Positions 26,401-38,400 of a stretch of 64,000 nt of DNA are shown one piece after another. The notes below the pieces were generated by a model. It saw only the letters and a list, made by a program, of their open reading frames with translations. It ran no database searches and was not told the origin of the DNA. Origin of the DNA: Struthidea cinerea. Its lineage: Eukaryota > Chordata > Aves > Passeriformes > Corcoracidae. A program made the translations under genes and the position numbers. Location of the stretch: assembly GCA_013397865.1 (NCBI GenBank), contig VZTI01003143.1, positions 935,244 to 999,243 of the forward strand, written 5' to 3'. Positions within the stretch are counted from its first letter, which is position 1. Each line of letters starts with the position of its first letter.

Positions 26401-29400
26401 GTAATACAACCACAATATATGATTTATAAGTCTATATTAAAGATTTTGAAATTTGATTTCTTATGAATGCTTGGAGTTTGATTTCAAAAGACTTGTGATG
26501 ATGGAATTCCCTTGCTTCTTAATGCTGCCTCGCAAAAAAATCAAAAGGCCTAACAAACAAATCTTAATTATTTCACAGCCAATTTGCTTCTTCTGCCTAT
26601 GAAGTAATTTGAAACTATAGCATGAAGCTTATCTTGTCCTTAATAATTCCTTAAATTCGGTGTAAGCTTTAGCATCAGATTCAGTTCTTATGAAAGTGAG
26701 TGAGAGCTGTGTTTTTAATTAAGAGCCCTGTAATTAAACATAGAAAAAAATAAAATGCTTTTTGATCATACTAGGAACTATTTTTTTATCTGAGGGCCTG
26801 GATTTTGTTGTTTGTTTATGTATTCTGTAAATTCAGTTTTACACTTATGTATGTCTGTTTAGCTGCAGTGAGGTCATTAGTGATGTTGTGGTGAACTTGG
26901 GAAAACAGGACTGTTTTTCATTTCAAGGGAGCCACATTCCTTTACAGTGAGAGAGAGTATGATTCTCAACAATCTCTACCACATGAATTCTGGGCGAATA
27001 AGGGTAATAGGCTTGTAATAGTGTGGGTTTGTCTGTAGGAGGAGGACACAGCATCAGGTATAGTACATATACACTTTTAATAAAGATTTAACTTGTGTTT
27101 CAAACACAGTGTATTAAGAATAATGTTTTTTTGGGGTCTTACCAGAATTCTCCTATTTCTCTTTAGTTTTCTAAAATGTCCACAACAAGGTTCTGACATT
27201 CTGCCTGACATTTCACTCTTCTGTCTACCTTTTATCCATCTCTTAGACAGTATATTCTTCCACTTACTTTCCAGAATTTGCTGGATTTGTGTTTGAAGAA
27301 TTTTCTCAGATGAGAGTTCATCTACTCACCCAACATCCATTTCTACATGGAATGACAAATAAGCAGCATAGTGTTATCATCATTAAACAATAGTTCAACA
27401 AAACAAGTCAGTACAGTGCTGCCATCGCAGCTGTAAAACCTCTGAAAATATATTTTGCAGAACAACACCCAGTATAGGTGATATCCAGAGGACAAACCTC
27501 TCTCCTACTGCTACTGTTGTATCCCTGCTGTAAAGATGAGTTGCATACCACCCTGCTGTGTTCCACGACTCCCTTTGGAAGGATCCGTGGGTGCAGAGGC
27601 AGGGAGAGAGACAGGAGCGCTGGGGCCGGGCAGGCACTGTCAGTGCGCCTGTGGTGCGAGCAGATGCTGCTGGGGAACAGGCTCAGCAAGAGGATGATGA
27701 GGCCTTGGGCAGCCTGTGGCTGGCCAGCAGTGCAGATCCAGCCACCCAGCACAGTATCCCTGCTGTATTTCTGCTGAAGTCATGCAAAACAGGGGCTTTG
27801 CATTCATTCTGGTAGAAGGAAGAGTGAGGGAAATACATATTGGAAAATTAATTTCACCTTCCAGTGTCAGCAGAAATTTCTCTGAGATTTGTATGCTTGG
27901 ACAAGAGAATTTGGTACATTAAATGCTGTATTTCAGACTGTGTTATATTTGTTATAATAAATGTTGTATATCAGACTGAAGGTCTGATACTCTCAAGACA
28001 TTTTACACAGACAAACCATTAATTTCTACTTTTATATTTTAAATTTTAAACAACACAAATAAAAAGAGAGCAAAGGTTTTAAATAAAAATTAAATTCCAA
28101 AATGAATATTTGCCTGTTTCACAAAAAATCCCAAAAGTTTCATTGACATGCTTCCTATCTGAAGTGGACACAAAGTTATTTAATCTACTTTGGTTCTTTT
28201 ATTTTGGCACTTCCACAGTGGTACCACTGGAAGCATTGAATAAAGAAAATTCAGGGAAAAATTTGTCTCGTGATTAGTGTGATTCCTAAGAGTGTACATT
28301 GCTCTATAAATAAATTGTTTGCATGCTATGTCAACTCTGGATAAAATTTTAAAATATGCAAAAAACTTCCATTAATTTCTAATATTAATGTTTATTTGCA
28401 TACTTACTTTTACTAATTATTTACATCTGAATTAACTGTTGCAAATATTTCAAATATTTTCACATTTAATTTTAATATACCTAATATTAAACAGCAGACA
28501 TATGAGAATATAGATATCTAATAAGAAAGATTTGTTCAGAGCAGCTTGCTGATTACAACTATAACATCAAATTGGTTTTGTGATCTGCTTTATAGATCTT
28601 GAGGCAAAAGGGGATTTCTTGGAGCTCCTGCTTGGGAATTTATGAAAGAAAAGTTATCTTCACCGTGAAGACATGAAATAAAGTTGACACACATAAAGCA
28701 CAAATTAAATCTTTCCTTTTCAAGAATTACTCTGAGTTTAATTAAGTTTAATTAAGTTTAATTAAGATGAAATTCACTACAGCCACCTCCAGATGAATTA
28801 GTCTTCATGTTAAGAGCTAAAGCAGGGCATGAGTCACGCAGAGCCATTAGATGGGCCCTTTTCCAGGAAAATTCTGTCCTTAGAGTGGCCACTTCTAATG
28901 AGATCTGGTATTCAAAAAGCTCAAGACCATTGTTTTAGGCTTTCCTTTTTGAGATACTCACAAGAGAGTCTCTCTCATGCCTTCTCCCCACCCAGTCTGG
29001 TGCCTCCCATATGTGGTTAGTGAGGGCTCTGCTGGCTCTGGTGATCCCCAGATCCAAGACTCCTGTTCTCAGCAATGCTTTGTAAGAGGAAGGACCTCCT
29101 TGGGGCCATGCTCTGCCTCAGTTTGTGGAAGCCTCAGGAGCCGTAATGTAATGACATTGGGCAGGCTACCATAGTGGAGACCTCTGCTCTTTGGGTTTTT
29201 CCTGAACGCTTCAGAGTAGCAGCCCTTCACCTTGTAATACAGTGGGTGTGCACCTTAAATTTTTTTCCAGTTAGTCTCCACTTAGTAAAAGCCAACAAAT
29301 GCACTACTTGATGTAGCTACAAAATCTCCATTGAAAATTTAGGGAATCACGTACAGAGTATTTTAGTCAGCTTTGATAAAAATCCAACCTTTATTTACAA

Positions 29401-32400
29401 ATTTTTCACTTGCTATTAGAATTGGATTTCAAATAACTATGTAAATGTGTGCTTTGACTCTCTAGATAACGTCTGTATAGTAGTTTGTTGTGTAGCTAAT
29501 ACTGGTGGTACTTAACATGCTTTTGCTGACACAAGAAAGGAAAAATAAGAATATAACTCCCCACTCCTATTCCTTTGTGTAGACTTCAGTTGGTGTTTGT
29601 CAAAAAAAAACCCCAACGTGTTGGGATATAGCTCTCAAATGCTGTCTCCTGCCTGGCAGCTCATGCTGTCAGCAATGCTTTTTGAGGGTCTAACTATGCA
29701 ACTTCTTTGTAATTCGTCTTTGTGATTTTTGTCCTAAAAAAGCACTAAGCATATATTAAATGTCTGATCTAGGGGATGCTTTTTTCTAATTTTGTACTGA
29801 TAAAAGTAGAAATCTGAAAACTAATTTAATCAAAAGAAACAGGCTTTACTTTTGTTCTTGCCATGCCATTTATTACATAAGGCAGTACAGAAATGAAAAG
29901 AGTTTATGCTGTGCACATTATTCTACGATTATAAAACACATTGTTTAAAGAGATTTTTTAAATATTTGCATTGAACAAATGTAGGGAAATAGTTACCTTT
30001 TCTGTATTTGTTCTATCGTTTCTTCATCTGTCATTAAAATGGACTATGAAAGACCTCTACAGAACTCTTTAACTAATTATTTAATTATTTTATTTTAAAA
30101 TGTATACTATAGAATAATCAATATGTGGTTCCAGAAAAAAATAAACAAGCTTGTTCATCAACCTACATCAATGGGTTGTTTTTTGGAGGGCGCGTCTCTT
30201 CACCTTGGATGGGGGATGTTACTATATTTCTGTAATCTCCTGTCAAATCAAAAGCTCAGCAACAGGATTAACAGAACTTCTGTAAGTGTGTGTCTCTAAT
30301 ACTTTTGACAAATAAATTTTCTATGACCATCTAAATTTAAGTAGTCTTTATAAAAGAGTTACTGTTTTTGTTAAGATACAGTTTATATATATATATATGC
30401 ATGTTAATGCCTCTCTGTTGAGAAAACAGCAAGAAACTGTAGTTTCCTGCTGGTGGAATTTGAGAGCTGTATATTCCAGCACAATCAGTACACTTTGTTT
30501 TTCTGACTGAGCCTGATTAAAGCTCAACTCAAGAATAGTGAGCACAAAAAGAATGGATAGAATTTCTCTGTATTAAAAAAAATTTTCAGAAAAGTCTGTT
30601 GAGTACATAGTACATGGTATGGGTTTGTTGTGGGAAGGCATTCAAACTAATGTCAGTATTTGATTCATATCATTGAGAAGCCAGGGAATATCATTACCTC
30701 GTCCACCCCTTCCTCCCCTCCGCTCCCCTCCCCACCCTGCCCCAGAGCCTCCTAGGCCTCAGGAGTCAGAGGTAAGATAATTTTTTATCTATCTAGCTAA
30801 TTAAAGGTCTGTTCTGTACTTGGTAATTTATGGATATTTGTTACTAAAGGACAGTTTGTGAAGATTTTGTGCAGCATTACTTAGTCAAAACCTGTTTGCA
30901 TGCTGTAATCTACAAATACAACTGTATCAGCTTATTAGTTGGATAAACTTCATCTAGTGTATGGTACATATAGCACATCTCAATTTGTTTTGGAGGGTAG
31001 ACATGGACAGATCAAAGAGAATACAAATTAAGTCGTAGATCCCCATCTGACATTGCAAAAATGAGAAATACAGAGATGACATCTTTATTCTAGTGTTTTG
31101 AAGAAACTACATTTGGGAATTATGGAGGAAATGCAGACATGGGGCTGTGTGTGATGCTGTTTTTAGAATCACTCTCCAGGCTGAGAGACTGGCATTTTGA
31201 CCTAGTGCAAATCAGCCCTCAGAATATGTGTTAGCACTTGTGTGCAGACAGAGTGCTAGAACGTGGCTTAGGAGAAAGCCTTAGAAAGACTCAGAATGGG
31301 AATGGGCCTTTTTATGGACCAGAGGAGCAGTAAGACACATTAGTGCTGTGAAAGGAGTGTTAGATTTCCTCACTGAAGACCTGCGCCAGTTCCTACCAGA
31401 GAGCTGGATGTTTCTTTCAGCCTGCTTTGAAGCCTCTCTTGCTGACCACCATCAGAAGTACAACACTGTCATGTGGCCAAAAAGAGAGAAAGAAGGCAAG
31501 AGACTATCTTTAAATTTGGAGGGAAGGATTTTCAACTGGGTTGTAGGAGATTAATTTCTTCAACCTGTTTCAACTGGTTTTTATTTATGAAAATTGGGAA
31601 TGCCTCAAAAGCCTCTAGAGTAGTTTCTTCACAGAGCGTGCAGTAACTGTTTATTAGGGATTTCTTCTGGGATGTGATACAACTGGCTTCATGTCTTTAC
31701 ATTAAATCAAGTAGGGTGGGAGTTTGTAAGAACTGGGAAGGGTGAGTCTCTTTGGTCTGCCCTGATGGAGGCATATTGAGTATGATGGCTTTGCAGTTGC
31801 TCTAGTACCTAAGCCCCAGCCTGGGTGCACAAATAAGGAATTTTCTGTATTAAAATTATAGAACAGAGTATTTTGCAAGTATATCTTCAGAGCTTTCAGA
31901 TTTAATGTAGAGAAATAGTTGATCCCCAGACTTACTGTTTTTCTCTCTTCTATATTTCTGCATTAAACTGTACTTCTCATTGAAAACGTTCTTGTAAACT
32001 TGGCTTTCCCCAGCCAACATGTGGTTCCTCCACAAGTGCAAATCCAATGGCATCAAAATAGAGCCAGACAAAACTGTTATGGCTGAATGTGTCCTGTCTA
32101 GATGAGTGAGCATTGCTACCCTTAGTCCTCAATCCAGGGGGTTGGCCACTTCTCCAAACACAATCCTACAAAAAGCCTTAGACATGGTCTCAATAAGCGT
32201 ATTAATTAATTAATCAGTTGAGTCCTTGCAGAATTAAGAATTCTGTCTATTTAAAATTGTGGATGATAAGGTATGTATTTTTGTTTTATAGAGGCTGACC
32301 TCATTCCTGAACTGAGTGAATCTGAAGAATATGAGGTATAGCATTCATTTGTTTTTTAAGAGAGTATTTAAAATAAATACATTTCAACTAGATTGAAATT

Positions 32401-35400
32401 ATATTCTGTGAAAATTTACTAAACTATGTCACCAATTGAGTGTATTATCTGCATTTATGTACACATATGTGCATGTGCATATATAGCCTTTGAGCTATGT
32501 TCCTCCCTAGATAACTCTGGAGATACCTCAGTATTTCTCTGGGTCTGTAGATACATGGTGCAATAAAGGATATCACAGAATATTCCTAAATATTTTTTTT
32601 AATGGGGCATCAGTTTAAAATCGCCCTTCTGTGAAGTCTGACAGAATTGTTCATTTAGCAGAATCAAAGCTGCCATCCAGGCTTTTTAGTTAAAGAGAAG
32701 TTTGATTTGTCCTTGCTTGTGATGGTCTTACCATGTAGTAAATTAAAGTAAGGGAGGACGATAGTTATGCTGAAGAGTGAGATTCAAGAGTGTCTGCTAT
32801 CAGTGTGCTATTGGTTGAACCGTTACTCAGAAATTCTTGGAGGGTCATTTGCTTCTTGAACTTTAGGTTTAACTTTTTGTTAGACTTTAAAGTATAGCTC
32901 TGTTTTACAAAATTTTTGATGATCTTATGATAACCTTTGGAGGCTTCATATTCAGTAACTAGATTTCTGGGGTCCCAGCAAGGAGAGATGTAAATATACC
33001 ATAATTAAGTTTTTAACAGTCTCCAATACCAATTTTGCAACATGAACAGTTACTTCAGTAAGACATTTATCAAGTAATATCAAGTAATCCCTCAGAATTT
33101 TTGATTTTTAGTTTCAGTCTATGACCACAATATTCTCACTGCATGACAAGTCCTTTCAGTTAAAGAGACAGCCTGTGCTTACCTATCTATTTACCCTCTC
33201 TTCCATTTGTAGACATTCAGTAACCAGTAATACAGTCATTTCTCTGTTGTAAGATGTGTATCTAGATTATGATATTGCATCTGTTAGGTGCCAGTGAACA
33301 TCAACTGATTTTTACTTGAACCAAGAAAGTTTAAAAGTGCATAAGTTGCCTTGCAGAAATTATATCTTTAGAAACAAGGGTCTGTCCAGTCCAGCCCGGG
33401 TTTGAAGACACACAGTCTTGGTGCTGCTGTCCCTACATTTTAGGTATTTAGTTCTTAGAATGAAATCCAAACCTGAGAGTCATGTCTGAAGTACCTTATG
33501 TTGTGTGAGTGCTTGAGAGGTTCCTGGTTCAAAGAGGGACTGTAGTGTGAAGCCCAGCTCTAGCCCTTGCTCTGGTGAGACTGGGTAAAAGGTCACAACT
33601 CCTGTTTGCTGAGTGCCTCAGTCAATGATGTATTCAGCAGCTCTTTATCTTGGGCACGTTCTTTCAAAGGCTGTTGATTTTTTATATTCTTCTCCCTGCT
33701 GTGCCCTGTTCCGTGCAGGAATGGGAGATCTACTCAACCTGTAGTGGAAACCGAGGAGTTGTTAGATTGATAACTGTGCCTATCTCCTGTCTACTGGGTG
33801 TTTTCTCTCAGCATTATGCGTTTGAATAAAAACCAGTGGCACTTCCACCACATCACCAAGCCAGATCTTCAAAAAAGAAAAAGAAACAATTTTGCAAGAG
33901 GCTCCGTGCTGCTCCGTCTCTTAGGGCTATGTCGAATCAAGTCCCTTCAGAAACTGAAAGTGTCCCTCAATATAGATTGCAGATTGTGCTGGGACAGGTT
34001 TGGTTCTGGTGCAGCTCTAGATGGGGGCACAGCCCAGAGCTGCAGGGGCTGCTGTGTCTAGGTCAAAACAAAACTGCCTACTGAGCCAGTTAGGTGTTTC
34101 GATGTTGTCTTTTGATTTGGTGCAGGAGAAGCTGGAGAGGGGACAAAAAGATTTGACTTTAGATCCTCAAGCACTGCCTAAATCCTGATTGCATTCAGGC
34201 ATGTAATTTTTTTTCTTTTGGATACATCCTTAAAAGGCAAAACTCTAACACAGATTTTGCACAAAGCATTGTTATTCATCATCATTCATGTTCAGAAAAT
34301 AGCGACATAACAGGACTAGGAAATATCACTCACAACACGTGTGAAACTCTTACAGTCATGCTGAGGATCCTGAAATCTTCTTTTCCAGAAAACTCTGAAG
34401 ATTCAGCAGCATTGAGGACAGGTCATAAATATATTTTACAGATTCTGTTGTTATTATTACAATTTAATTACCATCAGGATGTCAGTGCAAACCTCTAGGA
34501 CATTCTGATAGCAGAACCATTTTTTCATTGCTGTGTATACAATACATACTATATATTGCATATACAATTGCATCTTATTAGGAAAGAGAGCTTTTTTAAT
34601 AGAGTAAATAAATACTGTGAGTGGTTTTTGCCTCTCAAACACAATTAAAGTTACACAATATTGAAGAAGTTGTTGGGACACAGCATTTTTCTGTTTTTAT
34701 TGCCAATAAGTAATATTTTTCAAGATAGAAGAGGATACCTGTTCTTGCAGTTAATACTTTGGTTTAAGACCAAAGTGTCTTCTCAAGTGTTGTCTTGTTT
34801 TATGGATGCAGGAAGACGTATTATTACTGTTTTAGTTTTCATTCATGTACAGAGTCCATAAACATTTTTAATTGTCTTCGGCTATGATATTTTTTTCAAA
34901 GGATGAAGTTGATGAAAAGGAAACAGAGGTGGATGAAGAAATTGCAGTGGTTCCTAGCACTGACAGTACAGTGAACCAATTGAGGAGAGATTTTCAGGTG
35001 ATTACATCCAGCTACAGTCAAGAAAAAGTGGGAACAAAACCCAGTGAAGCTAAAGCAAATAGATACTTAACAAGAGAAGAATTGCATGGTAAGGATAATG
35101 TTTTCAAAGCAGTTTATTATGCTACTTCTCCACCTATTGGTGAAATTTCTGAAGAGGAAGATCCTTTTCTGGAATCCCAAACAATTACCGGAATTCCTCC
35201 TCAACTCATTGACTCCACCAAAGGCAGAGAAGAAGAGTATATATATCTTTCTTCAGGCACCGAGCCAACAAGAATAACCACTACTGGCCACAGTGACGAA
35301 GATTTCTTATTGTCTCCTTTGAAACCTCATCAGGAATCTGATGACTTTTGGAGTTCAGTTCCTACCACTTCTTCATCACAGCTGGTTACAGAGGAGACCT

Positions 35401-38400
35401 CCCAAGAAGATGCCCTTCCTTCAGGAAGTCCAGACATAAGTGTGCATGATGTTCTTTCCCAAGGCTCCATTAAATATGTTTCAGAAAGTGTAGCATCCTC
35501 AAGCTCTGATGAGCCTCCAAAGCATACTTCTTCCACTGATGGAAACTTGTGGTTTCGTAATGCTACAGATCCCACAACTCAATCTGTTGATGCATCGCCT
35601 AGCAGGCAGTTGTCTCAGACCAGTTACGCTGATGCTTATGTAGAGGGATTAAAGCCAACTACAGTGCCCTATTCAAGCAGCCCAGTCATTTCACAAGACA
35701 CTTCAGATGCGGATTTAGATTTGCCACATTATTCTACTTTTGCTTTCTCCTCTGCTGAATTATCACCTCACTCTATCTCTTCGAGCTCTGGAGAATATGG
35801 TTCTGCTTCTGCTGCCAGTGAGGTACTCTCTCAGACAACTCAGCCAGTCTATAATGGTGAGATACCTCTTCAACCTTCCTACAGTAGTGAAGTGTTTCCT
35901 CTAGTCACCCCTTTATTGTTTGACTCTCAGATGCTCGACACTACCCCTGCTACATCAGATAGTGATGTGACCTTGCATGCTACACCTGTATTTCCCAGTG
36001 TTGATGTGTCATTTGAACCCACCCTGTCTTCCTATGATGATGTACCTTTGCTTACATTTTCCTCTGCTTCCTCCAGTAGTAGAATGTTTCACCGTTTGTA
36101 TACAGTTTCTCAGATGTTTCCACAAAGTGCTACTCCAGCTGTTGCAAGTGATAAGGTGTCCCTGCATGCTTCTTTGACGTTGGCAGAGGGTGATCCATTA
36201 ATACAGCCAAGCCTTGCTCAATATGCTGATGTGGTGTCACATCAGACCACTCATGCTGCTTCGGAGACACTGATATTTGGTCATAATAGAACTCACATAT
36301 TTTCTCAAGTTGAACCATCCAGCAGTGATTTAAATATGCATGTACTATCTACAATGTCTGAACTTCCTTATGCTTTGTCTGGTAATGTGGGCTCCCTCCA
36401 AAGCTTTACTGTTTCCTATGACTCTGCAGAATTTGTGCATGATTCTGTTGACATATTTCGTCAAGATCCTTTATTTAGCAGCTATAACAATGTACTGGTG
36501 CATAAACCTTCTTCTGTAATATCACAAGCTGATACTTTGCTGCAGCCTACGCACTCTCTGTCTAGTGACACGGATTGGTCTGAAGCATACTCTGGTAGTG
36601 AGTCCCTTTTGCCTGATACAGATACTTTGACGGTACTTAACGTTTCTTCCTCTGATTCTGTTGATGAGATTCCATATGAATCATCTGGGTTTAGTGATGT
36701 TAATAAGATGCTTCAAAAAGGTGATGTTATATATGGAGATGAGAGAGAACTGAAAATTTCCTCCTCTTTAAGTGAAATGGCTTCCAGTGCTGAAAGTAAA
36801 GTGATACATGAACTTTCTACATCTGTTTCTAATAATGTTGTAATTGAGCAGAATATGTCTCTGCAAGAAAGCCCACTTCCTGTTTCTAGCACAAAGGGAA
36901 TCCTTCCAGTCTCTCTTGCTTTTCCCACTACTAAGATATTTGATCATGATATTAGTAAACTTACAGAAAAGCACCTTTCTGTTCAGCCTTTGCATGTTAC
37001 AACTCCAGCCTTTGATGACACTTTGCTTAAACCTGTGCTTAGTGCAAGCTCAGATCAAGCTCTCTCTGTCCCTGCTTATAGCAAAATGTTATCCTCGACT
37101 CAGCTGTACTTTTATGAGACCTCAGCTACATTAAATAATGAAGCATTACTGCAGTCCTCCTTCCAATCTTCTGGCGATGGCACTCTGCTTAGCACAGCTG
37201 CAGTTGTGCCTAGTGATCCAATATTGGCTGAAAGCTCAAGGGTTCAAAAAGGTAGTTCTACATTTGACCAAATATTGCATCAAATGGCACCAGGTTCTGC
37301 TACAACTGAAAGCAAGCTGCATTCTACATCTGCACCTTCTGTTGCTGATATGATGTCAGACACTTTTAGTAAGCCCACAGCGTCACTTCAAGGTTTATCT
37401 GTTTCTTATGGAAGTGAGAAATATGTTTCATCCAGTTTATTTAACAGTGAAGATGTTCAGAAGGTTATGCCTTCGAGGTACAGTAGCGATGTTTCATTCC
37501 AGCTGACCAGTTTAGAAAATACAAATGCCTTTCCCCCCCAGGCAGCGAATGCTGTAACAACTCCCTTCCTAACAGGTGACACATCATCACATGTAGCTAC
37601 TCCTACAGACAGCCACATCTCTTCAAGTGTTTTTGAAAGAAGTGAGGCTGCCAGTGCCTCTTCAAGCTCTACACTTGGTTTTGATCCTGTTCATATGCCT
37701 GCAGTTGTTTCTGGTTCTGATGTGTCCGTTCATCACACTCTTCCTTTACCAAATATAATTTCAGTTACGGCTGTTCTTTCCAAAAGTGAGATCCCTGTAA
37801 CTTTGAGTAGGTTGCTGGTTCCTTCTAGAGAATCCTCTGGGTTGTCTCCCAGTGTCATGTCCAGTACCGATTTGTGGTCTTCTGTAGTTGAGGATGACTA
37901 CGATGAATATGATGATGGCTTCCCTGTAAGTAACTGCATCTCGTGCACTTCCCATAGAGAAGATCAGGATATGGTAGTAGAGGATCAAAATACAAAGGTA
38001 AACCATCACAAGGATCAGAGTAACCTAATTATAAGTTCACATTCTGAGAAGCCTGAAGAAGAGAAGTTTTCTACTGCTGCATCTGACAGTCAGATAAACC
38101 GTGCCATGGACAGACGTAATTATACATCCATACCAACTTTGGCAGAGAGTGTGATACCTAAGAAGCACAACGACCTGAAAAATTTGGAGAACCACATTCA
38201 GACTTCTAGTGTCCAATTCCAAAACACATCAGAATCTAAGTCTTGGGCTGTTTTGACAAGTGATGAAGAAAGTGGTTCTGGCCAAGGTACCTCAGATAGC
38301 CTTAACGATAATGAAACTTCAACAGATTTCAGTTTTCCTGACCATAACGAGAGAGACACTGAAGGGGCAGTTGAAGCAGGTAACTCAGAATTAACTCCTG

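Larger units (their letters stand above)
26021..32291 (+). other. PTPRZ1 intron 10
   Basis: 6271 bp, GT-AG. Contains a GC-rich island at 27540-27760, a tandem 10-mer at 28736-28765, a TA repeat near 30381-30398 and a C-rich tract at 30703-30743 that could form a quadruplex on the minus strand. No exon was recognised between exons 10 and 11; the ORFs here are short and unsupported. Confidence 0.85.

Noticed and set aside
34872..34901. In-frame 5' extension of the giant exon (10 codons, including an ATG at 34884)
   Set aside because: The TTTTTTTCAAAG acceptor ends at 34901 and exon 11 ends in phase 0, so the exon starts at GAT 34902. The extension is intron that happens to be open.
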